64,000 nt of DNA. Origin: Janthinobacterium sp. 344. Lineage in GTDB: Bacteria; Pseudomonadota; Gammaproteobacteria; Burkholderiales; Burkholderiaceae_D. Below the pieces are notes generated by a model, which saw only the letters and a program-made list of their open reading frames with translations, had not been told where the DNA came from and searched no databases. Positions 63,068 to 64,000 of the stretch are shown one piece after another. The position numbers and the translations under genes are program-made. The DNA is taken from positions 484,762 to 548,761 of the forward strand of contig NZ_FOKL01000001.1 in the NCBI RefSeq assembly GCF_900112025.1. The letters run 5' to 3'. Position 1 is the stretch's first letter, and each line of letters opens with the position of its first letter.

Positions 63068-63784
63068 TTGTCTTTGCTGAAAACCGGAGATCAACCGCCG
63101 CGCGGCCCGAACCTGCTGGGCAAGGCAGACATGGCTGCCGCCCATGCCGACGGCAATCGTATTCTGTCCCAGCTCGAACATGGCGCCACCGCGCCCGCCA
63201 CATCGGATGCGGCGCACTGGCGGCCCGGCCGCTGGTATTGGGTGGCAGGCGGCGCCTGCCTGGTGGCGCTTGGCGTGGCCGTGCTGGCCCATGACATGGC
63301 AAGCCTGGGCGCGCCGGACTCCGCAGCGGAGCCGGCAACAACCGTGGCGCGCGCCACCGCAACCGCGCCGGCGCCAGCACCAGCGCCACCGGCGGCGCCG
63401 CCGGCGACGGCCCAGCATGCGGCCACCATCGTCAATGACGCGAGCCCGCCCCTGCCTGTCGTGGTGGCGGCGGCGCCCATGGCCGCGACCACGCCGCGCA
63501 AGGCGCCTGCCGCCGTGCGCCAGGGGGCCACGCGCCCGCCCGCGTCCAGGCCCGCACCGTCCGCCGCGGGCGACAGCGACGTGGCCTTGCTGACGGCCAT
63601 GGTGGCGCATGCGCACCGGCAAGAAGGTCCGGCGGCGCCCGTGCGCGACGTGGTGCTGCGCACGGAAGAAGAGGAAACGGCAAGCCTGCTGCGGCGCTGC
63701 AAGCAACTGGGCATGATCGAAGGCATGCTGTGCCGTTCGCGCATCTGCTCGGGCCGCTGGGACAGCGATGCCGCCTGCCATTGA
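63068..63784 (+). CDS. Single-pass membrane protein with Pro/Ala linker and Cys-rich C-terminus
   Basis: I do not recognise the family by name. The 238-residue protein starts at TTG, seven bases after a full GGAGG; no better ATG is available. Residues 1-55 are soluble, a helix follows at about 57-75 (YWVAGGACLVALGVAVLAH), then a long Pro/Ala-rich linker (~80-165). The ending TASLLRRCKQLGMIEGMLCR ... SRICSGRWDSDAACH holds four cysteines, probably folded in the periplasm by disulfides. It diverges from the TagX-like gene at the edge of the T6SS locus and may be an accessory envelope protein. Confidence 0.68.
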   Translation: MSLLKTGDQPPRGPNLLGKADMAAAHADGNRILSQLEHGATAPATSDAAHWRPGRWYWVAGGACLVALGVAVLAHDMASLGAPDSAAEPATTVARATATAPAPAPAPPAAPPATAQHAATIVNDASPPLPVVVAAAPMAATTPRKAPAAVRQGATRPPASRPAPSAAGDSDVALLTAMVAHAHRQEGPAAPVRDVVLRTEEEETASLLRRCKQLGMIEGMLCRSRICSGRWDSDAACH

Positions 63785-63800
63785 GGCGCGCTGGCGACGC

Positions 63801-64000
<200 letters not shown>

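Overview
The window is about 64 kb of GC-rich chromosome (roughly 62-65 % G+C by eye) from a betaproteobacterium of the Burkholderiales. Oxalobacteraceae of the Janthinobacterium/Massilia type fit best. The basis is gene order (tpiA-secG-tRNA-Leu-nuoABCD; rpsO-pnp; ilvI-ilvN-ilvC; an ECF sigma factor followed by DUF3619, DUF3106 and RDD genes; iscRSUA-hscBA-fdx-iscX) and protein-level resemblance recalled from those groups. I see no rRNA, CRISPR array, insertion sequence, prophage or plasmid function. It reads as core chromosome followed by one large accessory module, a type VI secretion system (T6SS).

Layout. 1-4.6 kb: start of the nuo operon, a tRNA-Leu(GAG), secG, tpiA and a quinone oxidoreductase. 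4.6-9.7 kb: a Sel1-repeat protein, a DUF2807 protein, a 71-residue membrane or exported protein, a chemoreceptor and two unidentified genes. 9.9-12.6 kb: pnp and rpsO with their terminators. 12.7-19.7 kb: a BamE-like lipoprotein, leuA, pssA, a tandem pair of SIMPL-domain proteins, an MFS exporter and a small membrane protein. 19.7-23.1 kb: ilvC, ilvN, ilvI. 23.6-26.3 kb: the sigma-factor cluster and a truncated globin. 26.3-34.3 kb: an S4 pseudouridine-synthase-like protein, a methyltransferase and the complete isc operon behind an IscR-box promoter. 34.4-45.8 kb: NADAR protein, a uracil-glycosylase-like protein with an altered motif, maiA-fahA-VOC with a divergent LysR gene, ChaC, a radical SAM gene behind a LexA box, a DTW protein, a second chemoreceptor, a lipocalin and a periplasmic binding protein. 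45.8-63.8 kb: T6SS. The right edge cuts a VOC-family gene.

How parts work together. leuA with ilvI/ilvN/ilvC forms the branched-chain amino-acid route. The isc operon supplies Fe-S clusters to enzymes such as NuoB, also encoded here, and its IscR box predicts feedback control. The T6SS genes give a membrane complex (TssJ, TssL, TssM), TssK and TssE of the baseplate, sheath (TssB, TssC), tube protein (Hcp), TssA, the ClpV unfoldase, a TagF regulator, an OmpA-type wall anchor and an M15 peptidase resembling TagX. TssF, TssG, VgrG and PAAR are not here.

The most notable unexplained structure is a dispersed hairpin element of about 120 nt. It is present three times, always in the same orientation, 0-3 nt after the stop codon of a gene (leuA, hscB, iscS). 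The conserved core is enclosed by arms whose sequence differs between copies but whose pairing is kept. Two copies lie inside the isc operon, on either side of iscU-iscA-hscB.
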